Both the position numbers and the translations under genes were made by a program. Shown in pieces: positions 54,659 through 63,799 of a stretch of DNA of 64,000 bases (positions are counted from its first letter, which is position 1; each line of letters begins with the position of its first letter). The notes under the pieces are model-generated. The model was not told the origin of the DNA. It saw nothing but the letters and a program-made list of their open reading frames with translations, and searched no databases. Source of the stretch: Lacrimispora algidixylanolytica. GTDB taxonomy: Bacteria; Bacillota; Clostridia; Lachnospirales; Lachnospiraceae. Where the stretch lies: NCBI RefSeq assembly GCF_003609635.1, contig NZ_MCIA01000001.1, positions 96,905-160,904 on the forward strand, written 5' to 3'.

Positions 54659-55720
54659 TTACTTGCTGACCTTAACAATCATACAACTGTTTGGCTCATT
54701 AACTCTCAATTCCTTGCCGTTCATAATAAGAAGGCCCTTTTCGTAATCCACCGTAAAGAATGTAATGCTTCCAGTTTCATGGTTGATAGAAGCGATGTGC
54801 TTGTCATCTGGGAAAACACAAATATCTTTTGGATAGCTTCCGCTCACTGGCAGGCAGCAGGAAAAGGTAAGAAGGCCTGTCTTCTTATCACGGTCATAAA
54901 CTGCTACGGTATTATCACCAGCATTGCCGCAGAACAAATGAGTTTCATCATTTGAAAGGCGCATGGAACAAGCTGCGGTAAGCTGAGTCAGAGGAACCTT
55001 TCCGGTTGTCTCTATGGTCTGGATTTTCTCAATCTTAGGAAGACGATCCCCTGTTTCATAGGTAAATACATCAATTACATTCTTTAATTCATAAAGAAGA
55101 TAAAAGAACTTTCCGTCTTCACTAAAGCGGAAACATTTCGGAGCAGATTCCAGATCGCAACGGATGGCATCCATTAAAACCATCTCCTCATCCTTTTCAT
55201 CGAATCGGTATATCTTTACCTGATCGATTCCAAGATCAGCCACCATAATGAACTTCCCGTCAGGAGTTCTTCTAGTACAGCTTATGTGAGGACGGAAGTT
55301 TCTCTCTGCCACACTGCCAAAACCTTTGTGAAACACTGCTGTAACGATCTCTCCCACAGAGCCGTCTTCATTGAGCCTGAGCACAGTGCATTTCCCATCG
55401 TGATATCCGGAAACGAATATATACTTATCCTCTGCATCTGTTGAGAGATGACAACCGCGCATTCCTTTGATGTTAGCAGAATTTAGCCTGGTGATCGATC
55501 CGTTCTCATGAATGCGGAATGATACAACACCCTCATCTGCAATGGAATAAAGTGTCTTTCCGTTATTTGATGCAATCAGATAAGAAGAATTGTCCACCTT
55601 CACCTCGCATCTGGGAACAAAACGGCCCTTTTCCACATCTACATCATACACCGTAATCCCCTTTGCCTGTCCATTGTAGGAATAGGAGCCTACATACGCC
55701 ATGTATTTGCCTTTCATCAT
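54659..55720 (-). CDS. Lactonase-family beta-propeller protein (6-phosphogluconolactonase YbhE-like)
   Basis: The 353-residue protein opens YMAYVGSYSYNGQAKGITVYDVDVEKGRF, a classic PF10282 start, and has LIASNNGKTLYSI, GCHLSTDAEDKYIFVSGYHDG, RPHISCTRRTPDGKFIMVADLGIDQVKIYR and LSNDETHLFCGNAGDNTVAVYD, giving about seven blades. It could hydrolyse 6-phosphogluconolactone, but many members have other or unknown substrates. The start follows AGGAGG; a second Met two codons later is also possible. Confidence 0.88.
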   Translation of the reverse strand: MMKGKYMAYVGSYSYNGQAKGITVYDVDVEKGRFVPRCEVKVDNSSYLIASNNGKTLYSIADEGVVSFRIHENGSITRLNSANIKGMRGCHLSTDAEDKYIFVSGYHDGKCTVLRLNEDGSVGEIVTAVFHKGFGSVAERNFRPHISCTRRTPDGKFIMVADLGIDQVKIYRFDEKDEEMVLMDAIRCDLESAPKCFRFSEDGKFFYLLYELKNVIDVFTYETGDRLPKIEKIQTIETTGKVPLTQLTAACSMRLSNDETHLFCGNAGDNTVAVYDRDKKTGLLTFSCCLPVSGSYPKDICVFPDDKHIASINHETGSITFFTVDYEKGLLIMNGKELRVNEPNSCMIVKVSK

Positions 55721-55759
55721 AATATCTCCTCCTGTTCTAATCCTTTATAAACTAAAAAT

Positions 55760-55788
55760 ATCATATCATAAGATTCCCCATTTGTTAA
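55760..55788 (-). promoter_or_regulatory. Promoter of the lactonase-aroC operon
   Basis: Minus strand TTAACA (55783-55788), 17-base spacer, TATGAT (55760-55765). Confidence 0.6.
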
Positions 55789-55810
55789 GGAAAAACTTCC
55801 TTAAAAAGTA

Positions 55811-55838
55811 TTGACATCACAGGAAAAATAAGTATAAT
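55811..55838 (+). promoter_or_regulatory. Consensus promoter of the polyamine operon
   Basis: TTGACA (55811-55816), 16-base spacer, TATAAT (55833-55838): both hexamers are perfect. It is divergent from the lactonase promoter. Confidence 0.85.
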
Positions 55839-55863
55839 GAATCTTGCTGCCTGTTTATTATTA

Positions 55864-55914
55864 CTAAACTTTTAGGTTATATTTATCATCAGTTAGTATA
55901 AGTAAACTTTTAGC
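55864..55914 (+). promoter_or_regulatory. Paired operator-like repeats in the polyamine operon leader
   Basis: TAAACTTTTAG occurs at 55865-55875 and 55903-55913, centres 38 bases apart. Each is a small inverted repeat (CTAAA-CT-TTTAG in the first). Both lie downstream of the start site, before the XRE-cupin gene, where a bound repressor would block elongation. Inferred to be the autoregulatory site. Confidence 0.5.
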
Positions 55915-55939
55915 TTAACATAATAAGAAGGAGGAGCAC

Positions 55940-56473
55940 ATGGATATCGGTACAAAACTAAAAGAACTGCGTGTGTTAAAGGGACTGACTCAAGAAGAGC
56001 TGGCTGACCGCGCAGAGCTGTCAAAGGGGTTCATATCTCAGCTTGAAAGGGATTTAACTTCTCCATCCATTGCGACTCTTATGGATATATTGCAATGTCT
56101 TGGTACCTCCATCGGGGAGTTTTTTTACGAAAGCCCGGAGGAACAAATAGTCTTTGGCAAAGGGGATTATTTTGAAAAATACGACGGTGAACTGAAAAAT
56201 GAAGTCCGCTGGATTATTCCCAATGCCCAGAAAAACATGATGGAACCCATTCTTCTTACGCTGGAAGCCGAAGGTCAGACTTATCCGGACAATCCTCATG
56301 AAGGGGAAGAATTTGGTTACGTGATGCAGGGCAGTGTATCCATTCATATAGGAAATAAGACATATAAAGCCAAAAAAGGGGAATCCTTTTACTTTATATC
56401 AGATAAAAAACATTATTTAAGCAGCAAAGCTGGAGCAACCCTCATTTGGGTTAGTTCACCGCCAAGCTTTTAA
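55940..56473 (+). CDS. XRE-family transcriptional regulator with cupin domain (PuuR-like)
   Basis: The 177-residue regulator has an N-terminal HTH (about 5-62: LKELRVLKGLTQEELADRAELSKGFISQLERDLTSPSIATLMDIL in pieces) and a C-terminal cupin (about 108-173: EGEEFGYVMQGSVSIHIGNKTYKAKKGESFYF). Related regulators respond to polyamines or small acids and precede pot operons in Firmicutes. It is the first gene of the operon, 17 bases before potA, and probably represses or senses polyamine load. The ribosome site is AGGAGG. Confidence 0.9.
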   Translation: MDIGTKLKELRVLKGLTQEELADRAELSKGFISQLERDLTSPSIATLMDILQCLGTSIGEFFYESPEEQIVFGKGDYFEKYDGELKNEVRWIIPNAQKNMMEPILLTLEAEGQTYPDNPHEGEEFGYVMQGSVSIHIGNKTYKAKKGESFYFISDKKHYLSSKAGATLIWVSSPPSF

Positions 56474-56490
56474 CAGGAGGATAAAAGGTC

Positions 56491-57567
56491 ATGGGTCAGC
56501 CATTAATTGATTTACGAAATATTACAAAAAGTTTTGACGGTACCATGGTACTGGACGATTTGAATCTTTCCGTAAAGGAAAACACGTTTGTTACCTTATT
56601 AGGACCCAGCGGCTGCGGCAAAACTACAACCCTGAGAATCATCGGTGGTTTTGAACGTCCAGGAAAAGGACAAGTGATCTTTGACGGTCAGGATATCACA
56701 AATCTTCCCCCAAACAAAAGACAGTTAAATACAGTGTTTCAAAAATATGCGTTATTCAATCATATGTCCATAGCGGAAAACATTGCATTTGGCCTTAAAA
56801 TTAAAAACAAACCTAAACCATACATTCAAGATAAAATCAAGTACGCCTTAAAGCTTGTAAATTTAGATGGATTTGAAAATCGTAGTGTAAGCTCCTTAAG
56901 CGGCGGTCAGCAGCAAAGAATCGCCATTGCAAGAGCCATCGTAAACGAACCTAGAGTATTGCTTCTTGATGAACCTTTAGGAGCACTTGATCTAAAACTA
57001 AGACAGGACATGCAGTATGAGCTGATCCGTTTGAAAAATGAGCTTGGCATCACCTTCATTTATGTAACTCACGACCAAGAAGAAGCTCTTACCATGTCAG
57101 ATACCATCGTTGTCATGAACCAGGGCTATATTCAGCAGATGGGTTCCCCAGAAAATATCTACAACGAACCGGAGAATGCGTTCGTAGCTGACTTTATCGG
57201 TGAAAGTAACATCGTTCCCGGCATCATGCTTCGGGATGAGCTGGTGGATATCTTTGGTGCAAAATTTGCCTGTGTGGACAAGGGCTTTGGAATAAACAAG
57301 CCGGTTGACGTAGTTATCCGACCAGAGGACATTGACCTGGTTTCACCAGACCAAGGAAGCATTGCTGGCGTTGTAACCCATCTGATCTTTAAGGGCGTTC
57401 ATTATGAAATGGAAGTAATGACTCCAGATGGCTTTGAATGGCTGGTACACAGCACAGATATGTTCCCTGTCGGTCAAAATGTGGGCATTCATGTGGACCC
57501 TTTTGACATCCAGATCATGAATAAGCCTGCTTCGGAAGACGAGGAGGCAGTGGGAATCAATGAATAA
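56491..57567 (+). CDS. potA: Spermidine/putrescine ABC transporter ATPase
   Basis: Energises polyamine import. The 358-residue product has Walker [18 protein letters not shown]-loop, the signature [15 protein letters not shown], Walker [17 protein letters not shown] and the switch His in [10 protein letters not shown]. After about residue 240 a TOBE regulatory domain follows. It overlaps potB by 8 bases. The specific polyamine is not determined by sequence. Confidence 0.96.
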   Translation: MGQPLIDLRNITKSFDGTMVLDDLNLSVKENTFVTLLGPSGCGKTTTLRIIGGFERPGKGQVIFDGQDITNLPPNKRQLNTVFQKYALFNHMSIAENIAFGLKIKNKPKPYIQDKIKYALKLVNLDGFENRSVSSLSGGQQQRIAIARAIVNEPRVLLLDEPLGALDLKLRQDMQYELIRLKNELGITFIYVTHDQEEALTMSDTIVVMNQGYIQQMGSPENIYNEPENAFVADFIGESNIVPGIMLRDELVDIFGAKFACVDKGFGINKPVDVVIRPEDIDLVSPDQGSIAGVVTHLIFKGVHYEMEVMTPDGFEWLVHSTDMFPVGQNVGIHVDPFDIQIMNKPASEDEEAVGINE

Positions 57568-58372
57568 AAAATTATTATCGGGCCCCTACCTCATGTGGAT
57601 GATTGGCTTTATTATCATTCCTCTGGCCCTTATCGTACTTTATGGAGTTACCGATCGCTCTGGATCCTTTACCCTGGCGAACATCATTTCCATTACCACA
57701 GAGGAGCACGCAAAGGCCTTATGGCTCTCTCTCTTATTGTCATTTGTCAGTACGGCCCTATGCTTAATTCTGGCGTATCCTCTTGCCATGATCCTTCGCT
57801 CTCGGGGAATTGGACAGGGAAGTTTTATTGTTTTCATTTTTATCCTTCCCATGTGGATGAACTTTCTTTTGCGTACTCTAGCATGGCAGACTCTTCTTGA
57901 AAGAAACGGAGTCATAAACGGAGTCTTATCCACACTTAGGCTACCGTCTTTAAACCTTATCAACACTCCTGGAGCCATTATCCTTGGTATGGTGTATAAC
58001 TTCCTGCCTTTTATGGTTCTTCCTATTTATAATGTACTAATGAAAATTGACGACAATGTGGTCAATGCAGCCAGAGACTTAGGCGCCAATTCCTTTCAGG
58101 TGCTGATTCGTATCCTTCTTCCCTTAAGCATACCAGGAGTTGTAAGCGGAATTACTATGGTCTTTGTTCCAGCCCTCACCACCTTTGTTATCTCAAACCT
58201 GTTAGGAGGCAGTAAGATACTCTTAATCGGCAATGTAATTGAACAGGAATTTACAAAGGGGAGCAACTGGAATCTAGGCTCCGGCCTTTCCTTAGTCCTC
58301 ATGGTTTTCATTCTAATCAGCATGGCGCTCATTGCCAAATATGATAAGAACGGGGAGGGAACAGCATTTTGA
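57560..58372 (+). CDS. potB: Spermidine/putrescine ABC transporter permease
   Basis: First permease of the polyamine importer; 270 residues with six helices. The EAA-type loop [29 protein letters not shown] contacts PotA. Start is inside the potA end behind GGAGGCAG. The family puts PotB before PotC, as here. Confidence 0.95.
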   Translation: MNKKLLSGPYLMWMIGFIIIPLALIVLYGVTDRSGSFTLANIISITTEEHAKALWLSLLLSFVSTALCLILAYPLAMILRSRGIGQGSFIVFIFILPMWMNFLLRTLAWQTLLERNGVINGVLSTLRLPSLNLINTPGAIILGMVYNFLPFMVLPIYNVLMKIDDNVVNAARDLGANSFQVLIRILLPLSIPGVVSGITMVFVPALTTFVISNLLGGSKILLIGNVIEQEFTKGSNWNLGSGLSLVLMVFILISMALIAKYDKNGEGTAF

Positions 58373-59160
58373 CGAACAGAAAAATTGGTTTTATCAAACG
58401 GATCATACAAGATTTTTATCTGGTGATCATTCTGGTGTTTCTTTATGCACCCATTGCTACTATGGGGGTTTTGTCCTTTAACAGTTCCAAATCCCGTACC
58501 CAGTGGGGTGGGTTTACCATGAACTGGTATACGGATCTCTTCTCTAGCAGCACCATCATGACAGCCCTTTATAATACCCTCTTGATCGCATTTTTATCTT
58601 CTCTAATCGCGGTCATAATCGGTACAGCGGCTGCCGTGGCTATCAACAGCATGGACCGTGTTCCTCGCTCCATCCTTATGGGAATTACCAACATTCCTAT
58701 GTTAAATGCAGATATTGTTACTGGAATCTCTTTGATGCTTGCCTTTATCGCCTTTGGGATCTCCCTTGGTTTCCAGACCATTTTGATCGCACATATTACC
58801 TTTAACATCCCGTATGTCATCTTAAGCGTCATGCCAAAGTTAAAGCAGACAGATAAAAGTACCTATGAAGCCGCCATGGATTTAGGCGCAACGTCGGTTT
58901 CCGCATTTTTTAATGTGGTATTTCCGGATATCCTTCCAGGAGTACTTTCCGGTTTTCTTCTGGCATTTACCATGTCACTTGATGATTTCATCATCACTCA
59001 TTTTACAAGAGGGGCCGGTATCAATACCTTATCCACTCTGATCTACAGTGAGGTACGCCGAGGCATTAAGCCTTCCATGTACGCACTGTCGACCATCATC
59101 TTTATAGCGGTGCTGGTGTTGCTACTCATCACCAATTTTGCACCCAAGAGAAAAAAATAG
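58369..59160 (+). CDS. potC: Spermidine/putrescine ABC transporter permease
   Basis: Second permease, 263 residues, six helices, with the loop YEAAMDLGATSVSAFFNVVFPDILPGVLSG and the C-terminal SLDDFIITHFTRGAG typical of PotC. Translation starts at TTG (58369) whose TTGA overlaps the potB TGA stop by 4 bases; GGGAGGGAAC lies upstream. Tight coupling ensures equal amounts of both permeases. Confidence 0.94.
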   Translation: MTNRKIGFIKRIIQDFYLVIILVFLYAPIATMGVLSFNSSKSRTQWGGFTMNWYTDLFSSSTIMTALYNTLLIAFLSSLIAVIIGTAAAVAINSMDRVPRSILMGITNIPMLNADIVTGISLMLAFIAFGISLGFQTILIAHITFNIPYVILSVMPKLKQTDKSTYEAAMDLGATSVSAFFNVVFPDILPGVLSGFLLAFTMSLDDFIITHFTRGAGINTLSTLIYSEVRRGIKPSMYALSTIIFIAVLVLLLITNFAPKRKK

Positions 59161-59172
59161 GAGAATATGCTC

Positions 59173-60270
59173 ATGAAAAAAAGTTTTGTAAAGCTTCTGG
59201 CTTTTGGTGCTCTTTCCCTCCTTTCCATCACACTGCTTAGCGGCTGCGGAAAAAAGGAAGCAAAGGCAGGCAGTGCCGGCGAAGTTTATGTATACAACTG
59301 GGGAGAATACATTGACGAATCTGTCATCAAACAGTTTGAAGAAGAGACTGGAATTAAGGTGGTCTATGATTTATTTGAGACCAACGAAGAGATGTATCCA
59401 GTCATTCAAGCCGGTGCCGTAAAATACGATGTAGTTTGTCCCTCCGATTATATGATCCAAAAGATGAGAGAAAACAACCTTCTAGCAGAGATCAATCTGG
59501 ACAACGTACCAAACTTAAAAGAAGTTGATCCTAAGTATATGGAAATGTCCAAAAGCTTTGACCCGGAGAATAAATACTCGGTTCCTTACAGCTGGGGAAC
59601 GGTTGGTATCCTTTATAATACCAAGATGGTAGACCCAAAGGATGTTCCTACAAAGTGGTCTGATCTTTGGAATGAGAAATTTAAAGATAACATTTTAATG
59701 CAAGATAGCGTCCGGGATTCCTTTATGGTCGCTTTAAAATCACTTGGCTACTCCTTGAACACAACCAACGAAGCCGAAATCAAGGAAGCCAAAGAACTTT
59801 TGATTAAACAGAAACCTCTGGTTCAGGCTTATGTCATTGATCAGGTAAGAGATAAGATGATTGGCGGAGAAGCTGCCATCGGCGTTATCTACTCTGGTGA
59901 AATGCTTTATATTCAGAACGAAGTAAAGAACTTAAACCTGGACTACTCCCTGGAATATGTAATTCCAGAAGAAGGAACCAACCTGTGGCTTGATTCCTGG
60001 GTCATTCCTGCTAACGCTCCGAATAAGGAGAATGCTGAGAAATGGATTAACTTCTTATGCCGTCCTGATATCGCAAAGAAGAACTTCGAGTATATTACTT
60101 ACCCAACTCCAAACAAAGGTGCCTTTGATCTTCTTGATCCAGAGCTGAAAAACAACAAAACCCTGTTCCCAGATTCAGATGTGTTAAAGAACAGTGAAGT
60201 TTACAAATATCTTGGGGATGAAGTTGATTCCCTTTATAATGAGGCTTGGAAGGAAATTAAATCGAATTAG
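59173..60270 (+). CDS. potD: Spermidine/putrescine-binding lipoprotein
   Basis: Receptor of the polyamine importer: 365 residues, lipoprotein signal with LLSGC (Cys25 when counted from the preferred ATG at 59173), then VYVYNWGEYIDESVIKQFEEETGIKVVYDLFETNEEMY, YDVVCPSDYMIQKM, YSVPYSWGTVGILYNT and WLDSWVIPANAPNKENAEKWINFL, all conserved in PotD. An ATG two codons earlier (59167) lies too near the GGAG site. Last gene of the operon before a terminator. Confidence 0.95.
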   Translation: MKKSFVKLLAFGALSLLSITLLSGCGKKEAKAGSAGEVYVYNWGEYIDESVIKQFEEETGIKVVYDLFETNEEMYPVIQAGAVKYDVVCPSDYMIQKMRENNLLAEINLDNVPNLKEVDPKYMEMSKSFDPENKYSVPYSWGTVGILYNTKMVDPKDVPTKWSDLWNEKFKDNILMQDSVRDSFMVALKSLGYSLNTTNEAEIKEAKELLIKQKPLVQAYVIDQVRDKMIGGEAAIGVIYSGEMLYIQNEVKNLNLDYSLEYVIPEEGTNLWLDSWVIPANAPNKENAEKWINFLCRPDIAKKNFEYITYPTPNKGAFDLLDPELKNNKTLFPDSDVLKNSEVYKYLGDEVDSLYNEAWKEIKSN

Positions 60271-60277
60271 AAACCAT

Positions 60278-60319
60278 AAAAAAGCAGGTTCCGTCTACTA
60301 CAGACAGAACCTGTTTTTA
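60278..60319. terminator. Bidirectional terminator after potD
   Basis: AAAAAGCAGGTTC-C-GTCT / AGAC-A-GAACCTGTTTTT between potD and the convergent methyltransferase gene. The methyltransferase stop lies inside its 3' end. Confidence 0.9.
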
Positions 60320-61174
60320 AGTTAATTCATAATTCGTAACCAATACCTCCACCGTAACCGCATTCCGTTCTTTAAACTGATAATTGCAGTTAGAATAGGT
60401 CTTATCTATATAATGGATCTTATACTTTTTACTCCATTCAATCAAAAGCTCATTGGACATTCCCTTATGATACAAAACGTTGGATAGGGCAAACCGGATT
60501 TCCTTAGAATCCAGCTTATCTAAAAGTCCTAACAACTCTTGCTCTTCCTTTTCTTTCCAGTCCTTAAACCCTCTATTTCCATCGTTATAGTTCCCGGTGG
60601 AAATCAGATAAGGCGGATCACAGTAAACAAGATCTTTCTTTCCAAGAAAAGAATAGTCAAGCTCCATAAAATCCACATTGGAAAACTCAATGTTCTTTTC
60701 CTGCAGAGCCTGACAAAATTGGGTTAAATTCTTTTCTATGTTTGAGTTAAAGGAACTACGATTCCGCCCAAAGGGGGAATTAAACTCATGGCTGTTATTA
60801 AAACGGATCTGATGATTAAAGGCATAACAGGTCAGTACAAACAGCTTTATAATATCCCTGGACTTATTATACTCTACGCGCAAAGCATAATAGCCCTCTT
60901 TATTTTGCTGGGTCAACTGGTACTTCTCGATAATGCCTTTTATTTCCTTTAAAAGATCATTAATTTCTGTCTTTTGAAACAACTGAAACAATCCAATGAG
61001 ATAAGTAATCTGGTCGTTGCAGATAATTCGCTCTGCGGATACATTGATCCCCACATTAAAACCTCCTGCAAATACATCTACAAACGTTTTAATGTCCTTA
61101 GGAAATGCCTGAAAGACAGATTCCAAAATCTTGTATTTCCCTCCCGTATAATTAAGAGGACTTTTTATGTACAT
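60317..61174 (-). CDS. D12-class N6-adenine DNA methyltransferase (Dam/FokI-C-half-like)
   Basis: The 285-residue enzyme has the SAM-binding start LNYTGGKYKILESVFQAF, FVDVFAGGFNVGIN and CNDQ, a middle target-recognition helical region, and the catalytic DPPYLISTGNY. This order (FxGxG first, DPPY later) is the alpha/D12 type. It overlaps the next methyltransferase gene by 10 bases, so both are expressed together. Only methyltransferase domains are visible; no nuclease motif was found. The target sequence is unknown. Confidence 0.9.
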   Translation of the reverse strand: MYIKSPLNYTGGKYKILESVFQAFPKDIKTFVDVFAGGFNVGINVSAERIICNDQITYLIGLFQLFQKTEINDLLKEIKGIIEKYQLTQQNKEGYYALRVEYNKSRDIIKLFVLTCYAFNHQIRFNNSHEFNSPFGRNRSSFNSNIEKNLTQFCQALQEKNIEFSNVDFMELDYSFLGKKDLVYCDPPYLISTGNYNDGNRGFKDWKEKEEQELLGLLDKLDSKEIRFALSNVLYHKGMSNELLIEWSKKYKIHYIDKTYSNCNYQFKERNAVTVEVLVTNYELT

Positions 61175-62214
61175 GGTGGCACCTGCTTTTCAATATAGAA
61201 TAACAGCTCCTTAAGTCTTTCTGTCTCTTTCACCTTTCGGCTTTTGTATCTTCGGTAAGGAATCTCATAAATCTTAAAGGTCTCAGGTTTTCCGTAAGCC
61301 TTCATCGCCTCTTCAATCTCTTCAACTGTCATAAGACCATCGGTGCTATAACTGAGGATAATATGGGAAAAATTGGCATTGGCAAGAAGATCCCTAAAGG
61401 CAGGAAGTACCTTATTCTTCATACAAAATTCCGATTTCTGACCTTCCATCGCCCTCTGTCCGGTTACACCCTTCACTTCTGGATAATCATATCTGGCGGC
61501 AGTCTCAAGCACATGGTAATTGGAATTATACTGTCTCGCATTATAAGGCGGATCGATGTAGAGGATGTCCCCCTTAATCTCATTTAATAGCTCTACTCCA
61601 TTCTTATTATAGCTTCGGTTGTCTTTTCCGTTGCTAGTTACAAAAAGGCGGTATAGCTCGTAGCGTTTGTAACTGCGTCTCTCCCAGGTCTTATGAAAGG
61701 CTCCATAAGTACCAGAGGTATTGGACACGAAAGGGATTCCCTCTACGATGCAGGCCACCAGATAGTAATACTCATGGTCATTTAACCATCCGGCAGCCTT
61801 CCAGTCCTCAACACTGCATCTTGCAAAATCAATACGCAGAGCGTTCTCATCGTTTAAATACATTCGCTCTCCAGTCGGAGCATAGGTATTTTGAAAGAAT
61901 CTCCGTTCTTTTGGAAGTTCTTCCAAATCCTTCTTTTCTCTTCCATTTAAGTATTCCACCGGATCATCGATGCCTAACCGTTCATTTAAAAGAGTAAACA
62001 AAGGTATGGTATCATTCTCAACGGTGGCTCGCTGTAACACGTAAGAAAAATACAGCAAATCATTGGAACTCACCTGATACCACTGTTTAAAATATCTGGC
62101 AACCGCAGCGGTCCCGGAAAATATATCACAAAAGCTCTTTGCCTCAGGAGCCTGATCGTCAACTACCTGTTTGATCTGGTCCAGAAGCAGTGTCTTGCTT
62201 CCAATAAATCTCAT
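61165..62214 (-). CDS. D12-class N6-adenine DNA methyltransferase (FokI-N-half-like)
   Basis: The 349-residue enzyme begins MRFIGSKTLLLDQIKQVV, has the SAM motif FCDIFSGTAAVARYFKQ and SNDLLYFSYVL, a long helical target-recognition part and the catalytic ILYIDPPYNARQYNSNYH. The opening and SNDLLYFSYVL segment match the N-terminal methylase of M.FokI-type enzymes. The ATG at 62214 follows GGGAGC; an in-frame extension of 49 residues upstream is basic and hydrophobic, and overlaps the GGDEF gene, so it is rejected. Confidence 0.88.
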   Translation of the reverse strand: MRFIGSKTLLLDQIKQVVDDQAPEAKSFCDIFSGTAAVARYFKQWYQVSSNDLLYFSYVLQRATVENDTIPLFTLLNERLGIDDPVEYLNGREKKDLEELPKERRFFQNTYAPTGERMYLNDENALRIDFARCSVEDWKAAGWLNDHEYYYLVACIVEGIPFVSNTSGTYGAFHKTWERRSYKRYELYRLFVTSNGKDNRSYNKNGVELLNEIKGDILYIDPPYNARQYNSNYHVLETAARYDYPEVKGVTGQRAMEGQKSEFCMKNKVLPAFRDLLANANFSHIILSYSTDGLMTVEEIEEAMKAYGKPETFKIYEIPYRRYKSRKVKETERLKELLFYIEKQVPPCT

Positions 62215-62293
62215 TCTTTTCTTGCTCCCATTCCTTTTAACCTGCATATTATTATAAAGGAAAATCAGAAAAAACACAAGGAAAGATAAGGAG

Positions 62294-63253
62294 CTAAATG
62301 TCTCCCTTTTTACTGCACTTTTTTTCCTTGCGGTTCCTTTTGAAGCAGTACATTTTTTCATCTGCCATCTTTAAAACTGTTTCTGAAAGAATCTCAGGAC
62401 CATTTAAAACATTTACCACGCCGTAGCTGATGGACATGGGGTATTCTCCTGTTTCTTTTGAGATACTCTGGTCGATGGCACTAAGCTTTAAATTCGCTTC
62501 CTTTTCGCTGCAATCCTTGTATATGACCACAAACTCATCGCCGCCAAACCGGCAGGTATAGTCTCCTTCTTTGGCAGACTTTTCCAGCTTCTCAGACACA
62601 AGTTTAATATAAGCATCTCCATGGAGATGGCCATACTGGTCATTGATCTGCTTTAAATCATCTAAATCGATCATGCAGATGGAAAAAGGTTCTCCTTTTT
62701 CAATATAAGAGTCAATGGTATGAAGGCAATTTCTCCGGTTGTTCAATCCGGTGAGCTCGTCTTTATAAGCCATGACTTCCAAAAATGCCTCATTTTCTTT
62801 TTGATAGGTGATATCTGTGATAAGATGAACCATTGCTTTTCTATCCTCCCAAAGCAAAGAATATGCTTTTACCTGAAATATTTGGTCATGGGAACACTTA
62901 AATTCATACCTTTGTTCCTGATTGTTTCCCTGGCAGGATTGAAGTCTCATTAAAAGCGGACAATCCTTTCCACAGACCGTAGTATCGTTCGACGGATCAT
63001 AGAACCGCTTTTTAGCCAGATCGTTGATATAGAGAATCTCTCCGGTTGATTCATCGGTAACCACCACCCAATCTTTAAGGCAATCCATAATGGATACCAA
63101 AAGGGTATTGAACCTTCTTTCCTTCTCCGCCTGTTCCCTTAACTTTTTTTCTCTTTGTTCCTGTTGAACTATCATTTCATGGAATACTTCCGATAAGTCC
63201 CCCATGAAATTCAGAAGCCGCTCCAAAAGAATTTTTGCATCATTTTCAGTCAT
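62294..63253 (-). CDS. PAS-GGDEF diguanylate cyclase
   Basis: The 319-residue cytoplasmic protein has a coiled coil (about 25-45), a PAS domain (about 50-150: VVVTDESTGEILYINDLAKKRF) and a GGDEF domain with an intact active site RFGGDEFVVIYKD. Five residues before it, KEGD stands where an inhibitory RxxD I-site would be, so product inhibition may be absent. It would make c-di-GMP. The ATG at 63253 (MTENDAK) follows GAAGGTG. Its transcript runs toward the methyltransferases, 80 bases away. Confidence 0.92.
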   Translation of the reverse strand: MTENDAKILLERLLNFMGDLSEVFHEMIVQQEQREKKLREQAEKERRFNTLLVSIMDCLKDWVVVTDESTGEILYINDLAKKRFYDPSNDTTVCGKDCPLLMRLQSCQGNNQEQRYEFKCSHDQIFQVKAYSLLWEDRKAMVHLITDITYQKENEAFLEVMAYKDELTGLNNRRNCLHTIDSYIEKGEPFSICMIDLDDLKQINDQYGHLHGDAYIKLVSEKLEKSAKEGDYTCRFGGDEFVVIYKDCSEKEANLKLSAIDQSISKETGEYPMSISYGVVNVLNGPEILSETVLKMADEKMYCFKRNRKEKKCSKKGDI

Positions 63254-63369
63254 TATTACACCTTCATTCAAAGATTGACCCTTACTTGAACCCCGCATCC
63301 ATAGGAACCACTGCCCCAGCTGTCAATTTCTGTGACCATAGACTCCTTTCCTATGCATGCATTTAATAT

Positions 63370-63495
63370 TCAGAAAAGTAATTCTTTGACATCATTGCAA
63401 ACAGTTCCGCCAGTAATGGAACGTCCGAAGCAATTGATATCTTCTTTGGTGATAAGAATTTCTTCTCTTATTGCGTAATCAAACATTTCTTTCAT
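63370..63495 (-). CDS. Possible small protein (41 residues)
   Basis: ORF MKEMFDYAIREEILITKEDIN...CNDVKELLF with a natural composition but no ribosome site. The frame stays open upstream past the stop of the 84-residue ORF, so it may instead be the frameshifted tail of that gene. Unidentified. Confidence 0.3.
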   Translation of the reverse strand: MKEMFDYAIREEILITKEDINCFGRSITGGTVCNDVKELLF

Positions 63496-63518
63496 CAAAA
63501 CATTGATCTTATGTATTC

Positions 63519-63773
63519 TTATAAATTCTGTACTGCTGTTAAAGAGTGGCTAAATGTAAAAACCTTTCTGATTAACCTGCCAGCCCTGTAGAAAAGATGT
63601 TTTAATGCTTTCTTTTCATACCGGTGTGTTAATTTTGCTTTTATGATATACTCATACAGCCGATATACCATTACAGGCATTTCCTCTAAAAGATGTTTCC
63701 GTCTCTCTGCTATATTTCCTATCGTATCCCAGGAGAATAAAATCTCCTCCCCTGAATAAAAGATACCAAACAT
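63519..63773 (-). CDS. Small basic protein, unknown (84 residues)
   Basis: MFGIFYSGEEILFSWDTIGN followed by a Lys/Arg/Tyr-rich helix. The ATG at 63773 has a strong ribosome site AAAGGGGC; the eight-codon longer in-frame start lacks one. No family recognised. No signal or membrane helix. Confidence 0.5.
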   Translation of the reverse strand: MFGIFYSGEEILFSWDTIGNIAERRKHLLEEMPVMVYRLYEYIIKAKLTHRYEKKALKHLFYRAGRLIRKVFTFSHSLTAVQNL

Positions 63774-63799
63774 AGGTTTTGCCCCTTTCCGATACATTC

